A stretch of DNA of 64,000 nucleotides, taken from positions 1-64,000 of the forward strand of contig DWVJ01000007.1 of assembly GCA_019120315.1 (NCBI GenBank), in the 5' to 3' direction. This DNA is from Candidatus Ruminococcus avistercoris. Its GTDB lineage: Bacteria > Bacillota > Clostridia > Lachnospirales > Lachnospiraceae. A program made the position numbers and the translations under genes. Numbering within the stretch: position 1 is the stretch's first letter; every line of letters begins with the position of its first letter. Below the pieces are notes generated by a model. The model was not told the origin of the DNA, made no database searches, and worked only from the letters and a program-made list of their open reading frames with translations. Below are positions 42,990 to 52,281 of this stretch, piece by piece.

Positions 42990-43619
42990 ATGAAAATCGC
43001 AGTAATTTGTGCAAATGGAAAAGCTGGTAAACTTATCGTACAGGAAGCTGTAAACAGGGGACTGGACGTGACTGCTGTTGTGCGCAGTGATAACACCACA
43101 GCAGCGCAGAAAGTTCTGAAAAAAGACTTATTTGACCTGACGGCTGCCGATGTAAAAGATTTTGATGTGGTAATCGACGCTTTCGGGGCATGGACGGAAG
43201 ATACCCTTCCGCTGCACAGTACCTCTTTGAAGCATCTGTGCGACATTCTCTCCGGCACAGACACCCGTCTGCTTGTCGTCGGCGGCGCCGGAAGTCTGTA
43301 TGTGAATCCGGAACATACCATGTGTGTGGCTGACGGTCCGGATTTCCCCGCTATCTTCAAACCCCTGGCCGCCGCCATGGCAAAGGCTCTGGATGAACTT
43401 CGCCAACGTACGGATGTTAAGTGGACATACATCAGCCCCGCCGGTGATTTCCAGGCAGAGGGAGAACGCACTGGCAAGTACATTCTTGGGGGAGAGGAAC
43501 TGACTCTTAACTCCAAAGGAGAAAGCATCATCAGTTATGCCGACTACGCAATTGCGATGGTAGATGAAGCGATAAAAGGAAACAACATACAAAAACGCAT
43601 CAGCGTCGTACGAGAATAA
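42990..43619 (+). CDS. NAD(P)H-binding (SDR/NmrA-like) oxidoreductase
   Basis: The 209-aa protein starts MKIAVICANGKAGKLIVQEA, a Rossmann motif (ANGKAG, residues 8-13), with ARTDNTTAA-like second strand VVRSDNTTAA. VVGGAGSLYVNPE lies mid-protein and YISPAGDFQAEGERTGKY later. It is of the atypical short-chain family (YhfK/NmrA-like), often flavin- or quinone-related or regulatory. AGGAGG precedes the ATG. It is followed by a TetR regulator. Confidence 0.88.
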   Translation: MKIAVICANGKAGKLIVQEAVNRGLDVTAVVRSDNTTAAQKVLKKDLFDLTAADVKDFDVVIDAFGAWTEDTLPLHSTSLKHLCDILSGTDTRLLVVGGAGSLYVNPEHTMCVADGPDFPAIFKPLAAAMAKALDELRQRTDVKWTYISPAGDFQAEGERTGKYILGGEELTLNSKGESIISYADYAIAMVDEAIKGNNIQKRISVVRE

Positions 43620-43657
43620 CGCCAAAAGAATTATTTAACTTTCATCCTGATAACCTA

Positions 43658-43710
43658 TTGACAAAACTCCATATTCAGGATAAAATAACATTGTTATATG
43701 ACACTGTTAT
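43658..43710 (+). promoter_or_regulatory. Promoter and twin operators of the TetR gene
   Basis: TTGACA (43658-43663), 17 nt, TAAAAT (43681-43686). Two head-to-tail 13-bp palindromes follow: ATAACATTGTTAT (43685-43697) and ATGACACTGTTAT (43698-43710). They overlap the -10 and start point, so the TetR protein probably represses itself. Confidence 0.65.
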
Positions 43711-43722
43711 ATGGAGAGCGCT

Positions 43723-44340
43723 ATGGAAGAAAAATCATCTGCCACCTTGAAAAATATTTTACTGGCCGCCATGGAGGAATTTTCCGACAAAGGCTTTCTT
43801 GGAGCATCACTGCGGCAAATTGTAAAAAAAGCAGGCGTGACAACCGGGGCATTCTACGGATATTTTTCCAGTAAAGAAGCTTTATTTACCGCTATTGTGG
43901 AACCCCATGCCGCTGCCCTCATGGGCCGGTATATGGAAGCACAGACTTCTTTTGCCGAACTGCCGGAAGCGGAACAGCCTTCCCACATGGGGCTGGAATC
44001 CAGCGAATATATCCACTGGATGGTGGATTACATCTGCCGGCACCGGGAACCGGTAAAACTGCTGCTGTGCCGGTCGGAAGGCACCAGTTATGAGCATTTT
44101 GTCCACAACATGGTTGAAGTGGAAGTAGAATATACCCTGAGATACATGGAAGTCCTCCGCCGCCTTGGACAGGATATTCCGGATCTGGATGAACAGATGT
44201 GCCACATTATTGCCAGCGGTATGTTCAACGGAGTATTTGAGATTGTAGTACACGATATGCCAAAAGACAGAGCGCTGCGCTACGTGGACCAGCTGCGGGA
44301 TTTTTATACGGCCGGATGGCTGAAACTGATGGGGCAGTAG
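43723..44340 (+). CDS. TetR/AcrR-family regulator
   Basis: The 205-aa protein has an N-terminal helix-turn-helix (about 8-52, ILLAAMEEFSDKGFLGASLRQIVKKAGVTTGAFYGYFSSKEALF) and a ligand-binding helical domain. The ATG at 43723 is favoured over 43711 because GGAG lies before it and 43711 falls in the operator. It controls itself and very likely the two ABC genes that follow 75 bp downstream. Confidence 0.9.
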   Translation: MEEKSSATLKNILLAAMEEFSDKGFLGASLRQIVKKAGVTTGAFYGYFSSKEALFTAIVEPHAAALMGRYMEAQTSFAELPEAEQPSHMGLESSEYIHWMVDYICRHREPVKLLLCRSEGTSYEHFVHNMVEVEVEYTLRYMEVLRRLGQDIPDLDEQMCHIIASGMFNGVFEIVVHDMPKDRALRYVDQLRDFYTAGWLKLMGQ

Positions 44341-44415
44341 CCCCGTCTTTTTCACATTGATAGTTAGTTATTTCTAACTTTGTAATAAATAAAAAACCAA
44401 AAAGGAGGTATCTTT

Positions 44416-46200
44416 TTGAAAACAAAGAAGCAAAGCAGCCTGTCCTGCATCTTAGGCTATGCGGGCGGGCACAGAACGCTCACCCTGCTGGGCTGTATTC
44501 TCTCCGCTCTGTCTGCGGTACTGGGCCTGATCCCCTTTGTATGCGTCTGGCTGGCGGCAAGAAATGTACTGGAATCCTGGCCCGGCCTTGACGGAGCATC
44601 CGATCTGGCCCGCTGGGGCTGGACGGCAGTGTGGACCGCCGTCGGCAGCATTCTCCTGTATTTTGCGGCCCTTATGTCCACCCATATCGCGGCTTTCCGC
44701 ACAGCCCGGAACATCCGCCGTACCGCCATGGACCACGTACTGAAGCTGCCCCTGGGATTCTTTACCGGGAACCAGTCCGGACGGCTGCGCAAACTGATCG
44801 ACGACAACGCAGGTCTTACGGAAGATCTTCTGGCCCACAAACTCCCCGACCTGGCCGGAACCGTAATCACTCCCATCGCCGCCATTGTCATGTTGTTTCT
44901 CTTCGACTGGAAAATGGGTCTTTTATGCCTGCTCACCATGATACTGGCGCTTCTTTCCATGTGTTTGATGATGGGCGGCAAAAATGCAGGTTTTTTCCAC
45001 CGGTATCAAAAGGAAATCGAGCGTATGAGCGGCGAAGCGGTGGAATACGTCCGCGGCATCCCCGTGGTAAAGATGTTCCAGCAGACCGTATACTCCTTTA
45101 AGGCTTTTTATGCCGCTATTAAAGATTACAGCAACCTGGCCAGTCAGTATGCCATGAGCTGCCGTATCGGACAGACCTGCTTTCTGACTTTTATCAATGG
45201 AGCCTTCGCTCTGCTGATCCCGGCTGCGCTGTTTCTGGCCTCCAAAGGGGAGATACGCACGGTGCTTGTCAACTTTATCTTCTATGCCCTGTTTGCTCCC
45301 GCCTGCGGCCAGATGATTAACCGGATCATGTATATGAGCGAAGCTGTCATGGAAGCAGACGAGGCTGTAAGCCGTCTGAATGAGATCCTGAATCAGAAAT
45401 CCCTGGAAGAATCAAAAGCGCCGAAACATCCGTCAGGCGCCGCCGTATCTTTTGACCATGTGACCTTTACCTATCCCGGTACCGATCACCCTGCGCTGGA
45501 CGATGTGTCCTTTACGATCCAGCCAGGTCAGGTAACGGCTCTTGTGGGGCCCTCCGGCGGAGGAAAGACCACCGCCGCCAGCCTGATCCCCCGCTTCTGG
45601 GATACAGACAGCGGCATCGTCTCCGTTGGCGGAGTCAATGTCCGGGAAACAGACACCAAGGATCTGATGAAACAGGTGGCATTTGTTTTTCAGGATACAC
45701 GGCTGTTTAAGGAAAGTCTCCTGGAAAATATCCGGGCAGCGAGACCCAAAGCCTCCAGGGAAGAAGTCCTGGCAGCCGCCCATGCTGCCCGGTGCGACGA
45801 CATTCTGGAAAAACTGCCCCAGGGACTGGATACCGTAGTGGGCGCAAAAGGTATCTATCTCTCCGGCGGCGAGCAGCAGCGGATCGCTCTGGCCCGCGCC
45901 ATTTTAAAAAACGCCCCCATCGTCGTGCTGGATGAGGCCACCGCTTTCGCTGACCCGGAAAATGAACATCAAATCCAGAAAGCCTTTGAAGTACTGACAA
46001 AGAACAAAACCGTACTGATGATTGCCCATCGGCTGTCTACCGTACAGAATGCAGATTCCATCATCGTTTTAAAGGACGGAAAGATCGCTGAACAGGGCGG
46101 CCACGAAAGCCTGCTTGCACAGCATGGCGTTTACGCCGCCATGTGGGAAGACTATCAGCACAGCGCCCGGTGGAAGGTTGGGAAGGAGGAAACGGTATGA
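44416..46200 (+). CDS. ABC half-transporter, YbtPQ/IrtAB-like, first subunit
   Basis: The 594-aa protein has a six-helix membrane domain (about 15-310) and a nucleotide-binding domain with GPSGGGKTT, LSGGEQQRIALARA and VVLDEATAFADPENE. The AFADPENE ending of Walker B is typical of exporter-fold siderophore importers (YbtPQ, IrtAB), so uptake rather than export is possible. TTG at 44416 has AAGGAGG 7 nt upstream. The gene overlaps the next by 4 nt. The TetR gene just upstream is the likely regulator. Confidence 0.88.
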   Translation: MKTKKQSSLSCILGYAGGHRTLTLLGCILSALSAVLGLIPFVCVWLAARNVLESWPGLDGASDLARWGWTAVWTAVGSILLYFAALMSTHIAAFRTARNIRRTAMDHVLKLPLGFFTGNQSGRLRKLIDDNAGLTEDLLAHKLPDLAGTVITPIAAIVMLFLFDWKMGLLCLLTMILALLSMCLMMGGKNAGFFHRYQKEIERMSGEAVEYVRGIPVVKMFQQTVYSFKAFYAAIKDYSNLASQYAMSCRIGQTCFLTFINGAFALLIPAALFLASKGEIRTVLVNFIFYALFAPACGQMINRIMYMSEAVMEADEAVSRLNEILNQKSLEESKAPKHPSGAAVSFDHVTFTYPGTDHPALDDVSFTIQPGQVTALVGPSGGGKTTAASLIPRFWDTDSGIVSVGGVNVRETDTKDLMKQVAFVFQDTRLFKESLLENIRAARPKASREEVLAAAHAARCDDILEKLPQGLDTVVGAKGIYLSGGEQQRIALARAILKNAPIVVLDEATAFADPENEHQIQKAFEVLTKNKTVLMIAHRLSTVQNADSIIVLKDGKIAEQGGHESLLAQHGVYAAMWEDYQHSARWKVGKEETV

Positions 46201-47951
46201 CAAAAAAATTACAACACTTGTTTGCGCTCAGCGAAAAAGGAGCAAAAGATCTGGTAAAAGCCATTATCTGGTGTTTTATATGCAATTTAAGCCTGATGCT
46301 TCCGGTGGGAGCAGTGCTGTTTACCGTGCAGCATCTTTTAGATTCCATGGAAAAAGGAAGCAATCCTGCGGATGACTTCTGGATCTATGCCGGTTTTGGC
46401 ATGGCAGTCCTGGTTATGCTGTTCGTCCTTCACTGGTTCCAGTATGCTTCGCTGTATCTGGCAACCTATAAAGAGAGCGCCAACCGGCGGGTAAGTCTGG
46501 CAGAGACTCTGCGCCGGCTTCCCTTAAGCTTTTTCGGAAACCGGGATTTGAGCGACCTGACCTCCACCATGATCGCAGACTGCTCCAGCCTGGATCAGAT
46601 GTTCTCCCACTATGTGCCTCAATTGTTTGCCTCTATCTTTTCCACGCTGGTGATCGGCATCGCCATGCTCCTTTGCGACTGGCGGATGGCGCTGGCAGTG
46701 CTGTGGGTGGTGCCGGTGGCGATCCTGCTTACGGCAGGGAGCAAGAAGATTCAGGATTCCTTTGGCACGAAGAATATTCTGAACAAACGGGCAGTGGCTG
46801 ACTGCATCCAGGAAGGTCTGGAAACCATACGGGACATCAAAGCCTGCAGCCGCCAGGAATCTTATATGGGAAAACTGGAGGAAAAGCTGGCCGCCATGGA
46901 AAAAGGTTCCATCCATTCCGAGCTGGCAACCGGTGTGTTCGTTTGCTCCGCACAGGCCTTTCTCCGGCTGGGTCTGGCTACCACCATCCTGACCGGCGGT
47001 GCGCTCCTGGTATCGGGGGAACTTACTTTCCTTTATTTCCTTGGATTTCTCTTTGCTGCCGCAAGACTTTACGATCCGCTGGGGCTGGTACTTCAGAATA
47101 TTGCGGCTACTTTCAACGCCAAACTGCAGATCGAACGGATGCGCTCCATTCTGGAGCAGCCGGTACAGACAGGTACGGAAGAGTTTATTCCTCAGAACTA
47201 TGACATCACCTTTGACCATGTATCCTTTTCCTACCGGGAAGGCGACGGCGTACTGGAAGATGTCAGTTTCACCGCCAGACAGGGCGAAGTAACCGCACTC
47301 ATCGGTCCCTCCGGCGGCGGAAAATCCACGGCCTGCAAACTGGCCGCCCGCTTTTGGGATGCTTCCAGAGGAAAAGTGACCCTGGGCGGCATGGATGTGT
47401 CCGGCGTAGAACCGGAAACACTGTTAAAATACTACTCCATGGTATTTCAGGATGTGGTGCTGTTTCGGGATACGGTGATGGAAAATATCCGTCTGGGACG
47501 TCGGGGAGCCTCTGATGAAGAAGTCATTGCAGCCGCCAAAGCAGCCAGATGCGACGAATTTATTCAAAAACTCCCCCAGGGCTATCAGACTGTAATCGGA
47601 GAAAACGGCTCCACCCTTTCCGGCGGGGAACGCCAGCGAATCTCCATCGCCCGCGCCCTTTTGAAAGATGCGCCGGTCATTCTCCTGGATGAGGCCACCG
47701 CCAGCCTGGATGTGGAAAACGAAAGCGCCGTTCAGGAAGCCCTTTCCCGGCTGCTTCAGGACAAGACCGTGCTGATCATCGCCCACCGAATGCGTACGGT
47801 CGCCGGAGCGGATCACATCGTGGTATTGGAGAATGGCCGCGTGGCACAACAGGGCACGCCGAAAGAACTGATGAAACGAGGCGGCCTTTACCGCCGTATG
47901 GTGGAACTTCAAAGTGAAACCGCACAGTGGAGGCTGGGAGCGGAATCATAA
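46197..47951 (+). CDS. ABC half-transporter, YbtPQ/IrtAB-like, second subunit
   Basis: The 584-aa protein has a membrane domain (about 20-310) and a nucleotide-binding domain with GPSGGGKST, LSGGERQRISIARA and VILLDEATASLDVENE. Both subunits keep the catalytic Glu, unlike the pair at 18268/20190. The ATG at 46197 (AAGGAGG upstream) is preferred to an in-frame ATG 54 bp earlier. With the product at 44416 it should form a heterodimer for a siderophore, peptide or drug. Confidence 0.88.
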   Translation: MTKKLQHLFALSEKGAKDLVKAIIWCFICNLSLMLPVGAVLFTVQHLLDSMEKGSNPADDFWIYAGFGMAVLVMLFVLHWFQYASLYLATYKESANRRVSLAETLRRLPLSFFGNRDLSDLTSTMIADCSSLDQMFSHYVPQLFASIFSTLVIGIAMLLCDWRMALAVLWVVPVAILLTAGSKKIQDSFGTKNILNKRAVADCIQEGLETIRDIKACSRQESYMGKLEEKLAAMEKGSIHSELATGVFVCSAQAFLRLGLATTILTGGALLVSGELTFLYFLGFLFAAARLYDPLGLVLQNIAATFNAKLQIERMRSILEQPVQTGTEEFIPQNYDITFDHVSFSYREGDGVLEDVSFTARQGEVTALIGPSGGGKSTACKLAARFWDASRGKVTLGGMDVSGVEPETLLKYYSMVFQDVVLFRDTVMENIRLGRRGASDEEVIAAAKAARCDEFIQKLPQGYQTVIGENGSTLSGGERQRISIARALLKDAPVILLDEATASLDVENESAVQEALSRLLQDKTVLIIAHRMRTVAGADHIVVLENGRVAQQGTPKELMKRGGLYRRMVELQSETAQWRLGAES

Positions 47952-47965
47952 CCCGTCCCGCTGCC

Positions 47966-48008
47966 TCCAGCCGCAACGGTTCGCTATGCGGCTGCAGACT
48001 GCTTTTAT
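47966..48008 (+). terminator. Terminator between convergent ABC genes
   Basis: CAGCCGCA pairs with TGCGGCTG across an 11-nt loop, followed by CAGACTGCTTTTAT. It lies between the stop at 47951 and the stop of the convergent permease. Confidence 0.55.
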
Positions 48009-49582
48009 ATTCTGATTCGAAATGTTTTAGGGGCAAACCGGTACACCAGCACGCTGGCGGCGATGCTGTAAAGCACACAAAAGACAATCGTCATCAATCC
48101 GAATATCATAATGGGCATACGCAGCCGCATCAAAGCAAAGCATACCAGATATGTCACCGACATGATGATACGGTACGTGCCGCTTTTCAGTTCCGTTCCT
48201 GCGTTGTAAGGCTGAAGCAGATAGTAAACAGTAAGGTAATGAATGGAGAAAAACAGGCTCATACACAAAACAGAAACGATGAGCACCACATAGTTAAGCG
48301 GATTGTCCGTTCCTCCGGAAGCAAACAGGATCAGCGCCAGCCCGCCGCCGATGACCAGCGCCGGAACAGCGTTAATCTTCATAATTTCGCGCAGGCGGAT
48401 CTGAAACAGCCGCAGGATAAAGTTCGGCTGCTTGTAAAAAGAATACGTCAGTAAACTGTGATCACAGTTCATAAACAACGCCTGTGTAAAGTTCATGCCG
48501 CGGTTGATGGCATACATGATAAATACAAAGTAGGGCAGCCAGGTCATCACGATTCTGTTGAGATCGGCTCTTGCTTCCGGCATCAGATAAATGATCACCA
48601 GTACTGTCGCGACAAGAAAAGCACATACACAGGAAATCTTTTTCGTCGAGTTCCACAGGATCTTTTTATGCCTTTTGATAAATAACTCGTTCAGATATTC
48701 AAATCCTTTGCGGCTGCTGGTAATGGAAGTATCCGCCGATATTTTCTTCTCGCTGACCTGTTTCGCCAGCTGCCTCTGGGCGGAGCTATCCATCTGATTG
48801 GTTAACCCAAAAAGCAGTTCTTGGTTGATTGCATAGTAATCCTGGAAAGTCAGCACCTTTTTAAGACCAGCCGCTCCCAGGGGAATACAGGCCAGAAACA
48901 GAATCATGGACACTGCCGACGGCAGGGCAAAACCAACAGCAGGCGGTATGTAAGCGATACATAACAGCAAAGCCAGCCCGCCCCACACATACTTTGACAG
49001 CTTGTTTTCGTTGTAGCCGAATCCCCTTTTCTCATAATCCCACAGAGATACCGCGGCATAAATGAGCTTCATCCCCGCTATGCAAAAAGGCAGAAGGATG
49101 CAAAACCATAAAGGCACGTCCCGGTACATACCAAACAAAATGGTGAACGGCAAAAACCCGATGATACCCTTTAAAATGGCATAAATATAATTTACCAGCG
49201 TATATTTTCGCGCATCCATACGCATCAGGATCATCGCATAATATTTGTCCTTGGTCGGATTAAACAGATGGGTGTTGGCAAAACTGCCAATCACCGTCAG
49301 AACCAGCAGGATATGCAGAAACACCTGGTTGGAAGGCAGGGCTTGATACAGGATGCCGATACCGCATACCATCGTAATAAAGTAAAGGAACTTGCCGATA
49401 AATGCAGAAAGGATTTCCCACAGCACGGACAGGATATTGGCAAAGATTTTAAGCCCCTTTACTTTGTACAGCGTCGCCGGAAGCAGTCTCTTTAAGAGCG
49501 GAATCTGCTTCAGAGAAAAAAGAATCCCGTTTACGCGATATGTATTTTTCAGAGAAAAAGAAATCGCAAGCGTCTTATTCAT
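48005..49582 (-). CDS. ABC-2-type membrane permease
   Basis: The 525-aa protein is very hydrophobic with about twelve membrane segments, for example ILSVLWEILSAFIGKFLYF, GIIGFLPFTILFG and VPALVIGGGLALILFASGG. It is co-encoded with the ATPase at 49575 (8-nt overlap). The ATG at 49582 follows GGGAGGGAGAAG; the longer frame upstream lies inside the ATPase gene. I do not recognise a substrate. The pair resembles bacteriocin/lantibiotic immunity or lipid exporters. Confidence 0.8.
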   Translation of the reverse strand: MNKTLAISFSLKNTYRVNGILFSLKQIPLLKRLLPATLYKVKGLKIFANILSVLWEILSAFIGKFLYFITMVCGIGILYQALPSNQVFLHILLVLTVIGSFANTHLFNPTKDKYYAMILMRMDARKYTLVNYIYAILKGIIGFLPFTILFGMYRDVPLWFCILLPFCIAGMKLIYAAVSLWDYEKRGFGYNENKLSKYVWGGLALLLCIAYIPPAVGFALPSAVSMILFLACIPLGAAGLKKVLTFQDYYAINQELLFGLTNQMDSSAQRQLAKQVSEKKISADTSITSSRKGFEYLNELFIKRHKKILWNSTKKISCVCAFLVATVLVIIYLMPEARADLNRIVMTWLPYFVFIMYAINRGMNFTQALFMNCDHSLLTYSFYKQPNFILRLFQIRLREIMKINAVPALVIGGGLALILFASGGTDNPLNYVVLIVSVLCMSLFFSIHYLTVYYLLQPYNAGTELKSGTYRIIMSVTYLVCFALMRLRMPIMIFGLMTIVFCVLYSIAASVLVYRFAPKTFRIRI

Positions 49583-50282
49583 CTTCTCCCTCCCGTAATG
49601 CCGCAATGATCCGATCCTTAAACTCCCTGCTGTCCAGATCGGTTTTCTCCACAACTTCCAGTTCCCCGTGATGGAGCAGCACGATCTCATCGCAAAGATC
49701 CAGCGCCAGATCCATGATGTGTGTGGAGAAAATCGTGATGCGGTTTCCTTTCAGTGAACGAAGTATCTGCTTCATTTCTTCCGCCACAACGACATCAAGG
49801 GACGTCAACGGTTCGTCCAGCAGCAGAATATTAGGCTGGGCAATGATGTTGATGAGCATCTGCATTTTATTTTTCATCCCGTGAGAATAATCCTTCAGCA
49901 GTTTATCCCTGTCATCCGGTTCGATGCTCATATAGTCAAAATATTCATCAAGGCTTTTCGGGTTTTTTATGGATTTCTCATTGATATCCATAAAAAACTT
50001 CAAAAACTCCCTTCCGGTAAGAAATTCCGGCACCGTAGGCGTAGAAAGTACGTACCCGATATCCTCCGCTGTGACCTCACGGCGGACACCGTCTGTATCG
50101 ATATAGAAATTGCCGCCGTCTGTCTTAATATCACGATTCAGGCAGTTAAACAGCGTCGTCTTGCCCGCGCCGTTTCTGCCCAGCAGCCCGTAGATTTTTC
50201 CTTCTTCAAATGTAAAGTCAATATCTTTGAGAACTACCTTTTTCTCAAAGCTTTTTGACAAATGTTCAATGACAAATTTCAT
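49575..50282 (-). CDS. ABC transporter ATPase (DrrA/CcmA class)
   Basis: The 235-aa protein has GRNGAGKTT (about 36-44), Q-loop LSTPTVPEFLTGREFLKF, signature-region KDYSHGMKNKMQML (YSHG variant of LSGGQ) and Walker B ILLLDEPLTSLD. Such YSxG signatures are common in multi-drug or bacitracin-resistance ATPases. AAGGAG precedes the ATG. A 14-codon leader frame ends 1 nt before it. Confidence 0.92.
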   Translation of the reverse strand: MKFVIEHLSKSFEKKVVLKDIDFTFEEGKIYGLLGRNGAGKTTLFNCLNRDIKTDGGNFYIDTDGVRREVTAEDIGYVLSTPTVPEFLTGREFLKFFMDINEKSIKNPKSLDEYFDYMSIEPDDRDKLLKDYSHGMKNKMQMLINIIAQPNILLLDEPLTSLDVVVAEEMKQILRSLKGNRITIFSTHIMDLALDLCDEIVLLHHGELEVVEKTDLDSREFKDRIIAALREGEDE

Positions 50283-50283
50283 A

Positions 50284-50328
50284 CTAATCTGTACTCCTTA
50301 TCCTCTCATCCACACCGCACATCAACAT
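50284..50328 (-). CDS. Possible 14-codon leader peptide
   Basis: TAGGAGGG lies 5 nt before ATG (50328). The frame reads MLMCGVDERIRSTD and stops at 50284, just before the ATPase start at 50282. A strong site and tight coupling make it worth listing, but codon content alone cannot prove it is translated. It may enhance translation of the ATPase. Confidence 0.4.
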   Translation of the reverse strand: MLMCGVDERIRSTD

Positions 50329-50367
50329 GGTTTCCCTCCTATTGCTTTAGAGTTATCCATGTACCTA

Positions 50368-50407
50368 TCATTTATCCTGTCATTTATCCGATCATTTATC
50401 CTGTCAA
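50368..50407 (-). promoter_or_regulatory. Promoter region with three 12-bp direct repeats
   Basis: TCATTTATCC repeats at 50368, 50380 and 50392 (period 12). TTGACA on the minus strand (50407-50402) directly adjoins and would be the -35 of the ATPase operon, but no good -10 is seen 17 nt on. The array may be a multi-copy regulator site. Confidence 0.45.
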
Positions 50408-50619
50408 CCGTCTCAGATCGCACAAAATCCGGATAGAAGAACAGGGTAGCTGCAAAATAGGTGCGCTCATCATCTCTTTCAAAAATTCACCAATCCAGCG
50501 GTTACGATACCGGTCCATTTTGGCTTTATGCTCCTATTATATTCAGAAATTGAAACACTAGCAAGAAAATTTTCTGTCTCAGGTATGGATTTGGCCAAAC
50601 AAGGGGATTTTTTCCCAAT

Positions 50620-50805
50620 TCATAATTTTTCGATCATAATAAAAATGTGAAAACATCTTACTGCAAATTCTTCATACAATCCTGACTCCATACCGAACAT
50701 ACGAATTCCTTTGCCCGGATTCGGTTCTTTCGTGTTCAGTTTTCTCTTTCCTGGATTGCCTTCCAGTTTTTTTAGCGCTGTAGGCTTCGGTTTTCTGCCA
50801 GCCAT
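50620..50805 (-). pseudogene. Stub of a phage terminase small subunit (P27 family)
   Basis: The first ~33 residues, MAGRKPKPTALKKLEGNPGKRK.. to EPNPGKG, match the highly conserved start of P27 terminase small subunits. After that the sequence (IRMFGMESGLYEEF..) is unrelated and ends at 50620. AGGAGA precedes the ATG at 50805. It marks an old prophage end and is presumably non-functional. Confidence 0.8.
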
Positions 50806-50880
50806 AAGCAAAAGCTCTCCTGCCTTCATTTTTCACATAATAAAAGGACCATGCTCTTCACATGATCCTTCAAAACATTT

Positions 50881-51933
50881 TTAAACAGCTATTTCATATT
50901 GCTCTTTTAAATTATTCAGCATACTGTACTGAATCATTCCTTCTAACTGCATCCTTCCAACTACTATCCCCGGAGCAATTCCCTGGGCTTTTGCAAATTG
51001 GAGCACTCTTCTCTCTGAATAGTCTCCATCTCTTCTAAAAGCTTCAAAATCATCAGATGGAATAAGTGTATTACCTGACCATTGATCGGCTGCTCTCTCA
51101 TCGTCTTCTGATGTACCATTAAGTCGCCCTACATGACCAAGAACAATGTGCGCCAGTTCATGGAACAGACTGAACCAAAACTTGTCAGCATCCTTACCTC
51201 TTGCAGTAAGTCCTACAACAATCTTATTCCCATCCATAAAAGAAGCGCCCTGAAGGAAAGATCCTTTAAGGTGTGGCAGAAACACTAAGGCGATTCCACA
51301 ATCGGCAAGGCATTTCTTAAGCGCAGGACAGAATTCTCCGGGTTTTAGCATAGTCATTTTCCGCAGCTTTGGCAAAACCGAAATCAAATCATTAATATTA
51401 ATCGGAGCAGTTTGGATATTACGCGCCTTAATTTTTGCCTCCTGCGCCCACGCTATCAACGCCAAATCACTTTTTTCTGTAATAGCCAGACGTCTGCAGG
51501 CAATTCTCGTAATCTGCTCACTCTCAAGAAGTGAGAGTTCAACGACCTCAAAGTATTTTCTAAGATTAACAACCTTTTCATTTATTTTCCTGGTCTCTGG
51601 AACCCATCCAAACTTAGCCATCTCATTATAAGGAAATTGCTTCACCATTTCAGCATCAGCATCCATTGCATTTTCTGCTTCTGCCTTAACAATCTTCTCT
51701 CTGTAAATTGCCTCCAGATTATTCCAAAACTTAGCCGGTACACCCAAAACCATCTCCAGCCTGACTGCGGTCTCCGGTGTAAGCTGTACCTCACCATTAA
51801 TGAGTTTGCTGATATGCTTCTCAGACATATCCATCCTGGCCGCAAACTCCTTCTGGCTCATTCCCCTGTCTTTCAACTGCTCTTTAATTGTCGCCCCAGG
51901 TGGCGTTGCAATATAACTGCGACTCCTCACCAT
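50881..51933 (-). CDS. higA: HigA-type antitoxin: XRE domain plus ImmA/IrrE metallopeptidase
   Basis: In this 350-aa protein, residues about 10-65 are an XRE helix-turn-helix (GMSQKEFAARMDMSEKHISKLINGEVQLTPETA), and the C-terminal half has the zinc-protease motif HELAHIVLGH. The ATG at 51933 follows AAGGAGGT. It sits after the HigB-like toxin gene, the reversed toxin-first order. The peptidase part may add a stress-triggered removal of a repressor. Two palindromes at the promoter are the likely operators. Confidence 0.88.
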   Translation of the reverse strand: MVRSRSYIATPPGATIKEQLKDRGMSQKEFAARMDMSEKHISKLINGEVQLTPETAVRLEMVLGVPAKFWNNLEAIYREKIVKAEAENAMDADAEMVKQFPYNEMAKFGWVPETRKINEKVVNLRKYFEVVELSLLESEQITRIACRRLAITEKSDLALIAWAQEAKIKARNIQTAPININDLISVLPKLRKMTMLKPGEFCPALKKCLADCGIALVFLPHLKGSFLQGASFMDGNKIVVGLTARGKDADKFWFSLFHELAHIVLGHVGRLNGTSEDDERAADQWSGNTLIPSDDFEAFRRDGDYSERRVLQFAKAQGIAPGIVVGRMQLEGMIQYSMLNNLKEQYEIAV

Positions 51934-51965
51934 AGTGCTACCTCCTTGACTTGTCATCCTGACCA

Positions 51966-52262
51966 TTAATGATAATCAACTATTTCCAAAATATTAGCTA
52001 TTTGGATTTCGTCACCATTTTTCTCAAACACCAATCTGTACGGATGAACCAAATCCACCGCGTATTGGCCTTTTCTATTCTGTGTAAGCGGATGACACCG
52101 TCCGATATGGAACTGTATCATCATCTCAACAGTATCTGCAGCATTAATTTCATCTATGCGCTGATGTATTTTATCGGCCATTTCTCGACCGTAGGTTCTC
52201 TCCGCAGTTTTGGCATCTGTACAAACTTTCCTGATTTTGTTGTTCTTGTACGTAATATCCAA
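51966..52262 (-). CDS. higB: HigB-like toxin (RelE/ParE superfamily)
   Basis: The 98-aa protein has MIQFHIGRCHPLTQNRKGQYAVDLVHPYRLVFEK, the HigB/RelE fold pattern of a short basic ribosome-dependent RNase. It starts with TTG at 52262 (GAGGTGAT upstream) and is followed 33 bp later by the antitoxin. The basic residues of the core are kept, so it may be active. Confidence 0.85.
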   Translation of the reverse strand: MDITYKNNKIRKVCTDAKTAERTYGREMADKIHQRIDEINAADTVEMMIQFHIGRCHPLTQNRKGQYAVDLVHPYRLVFEKNGDEIQIANILEIVDYH

Positions 52263-52281
52263 GCCATCACCTCTATTATAG

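Noticed and set aside
50368-50407. Plasmid origin iterons
   Set aside because: Only three 12-bp repeats, and no replication initiator gene nearby; they adjoin a transporter promoter.
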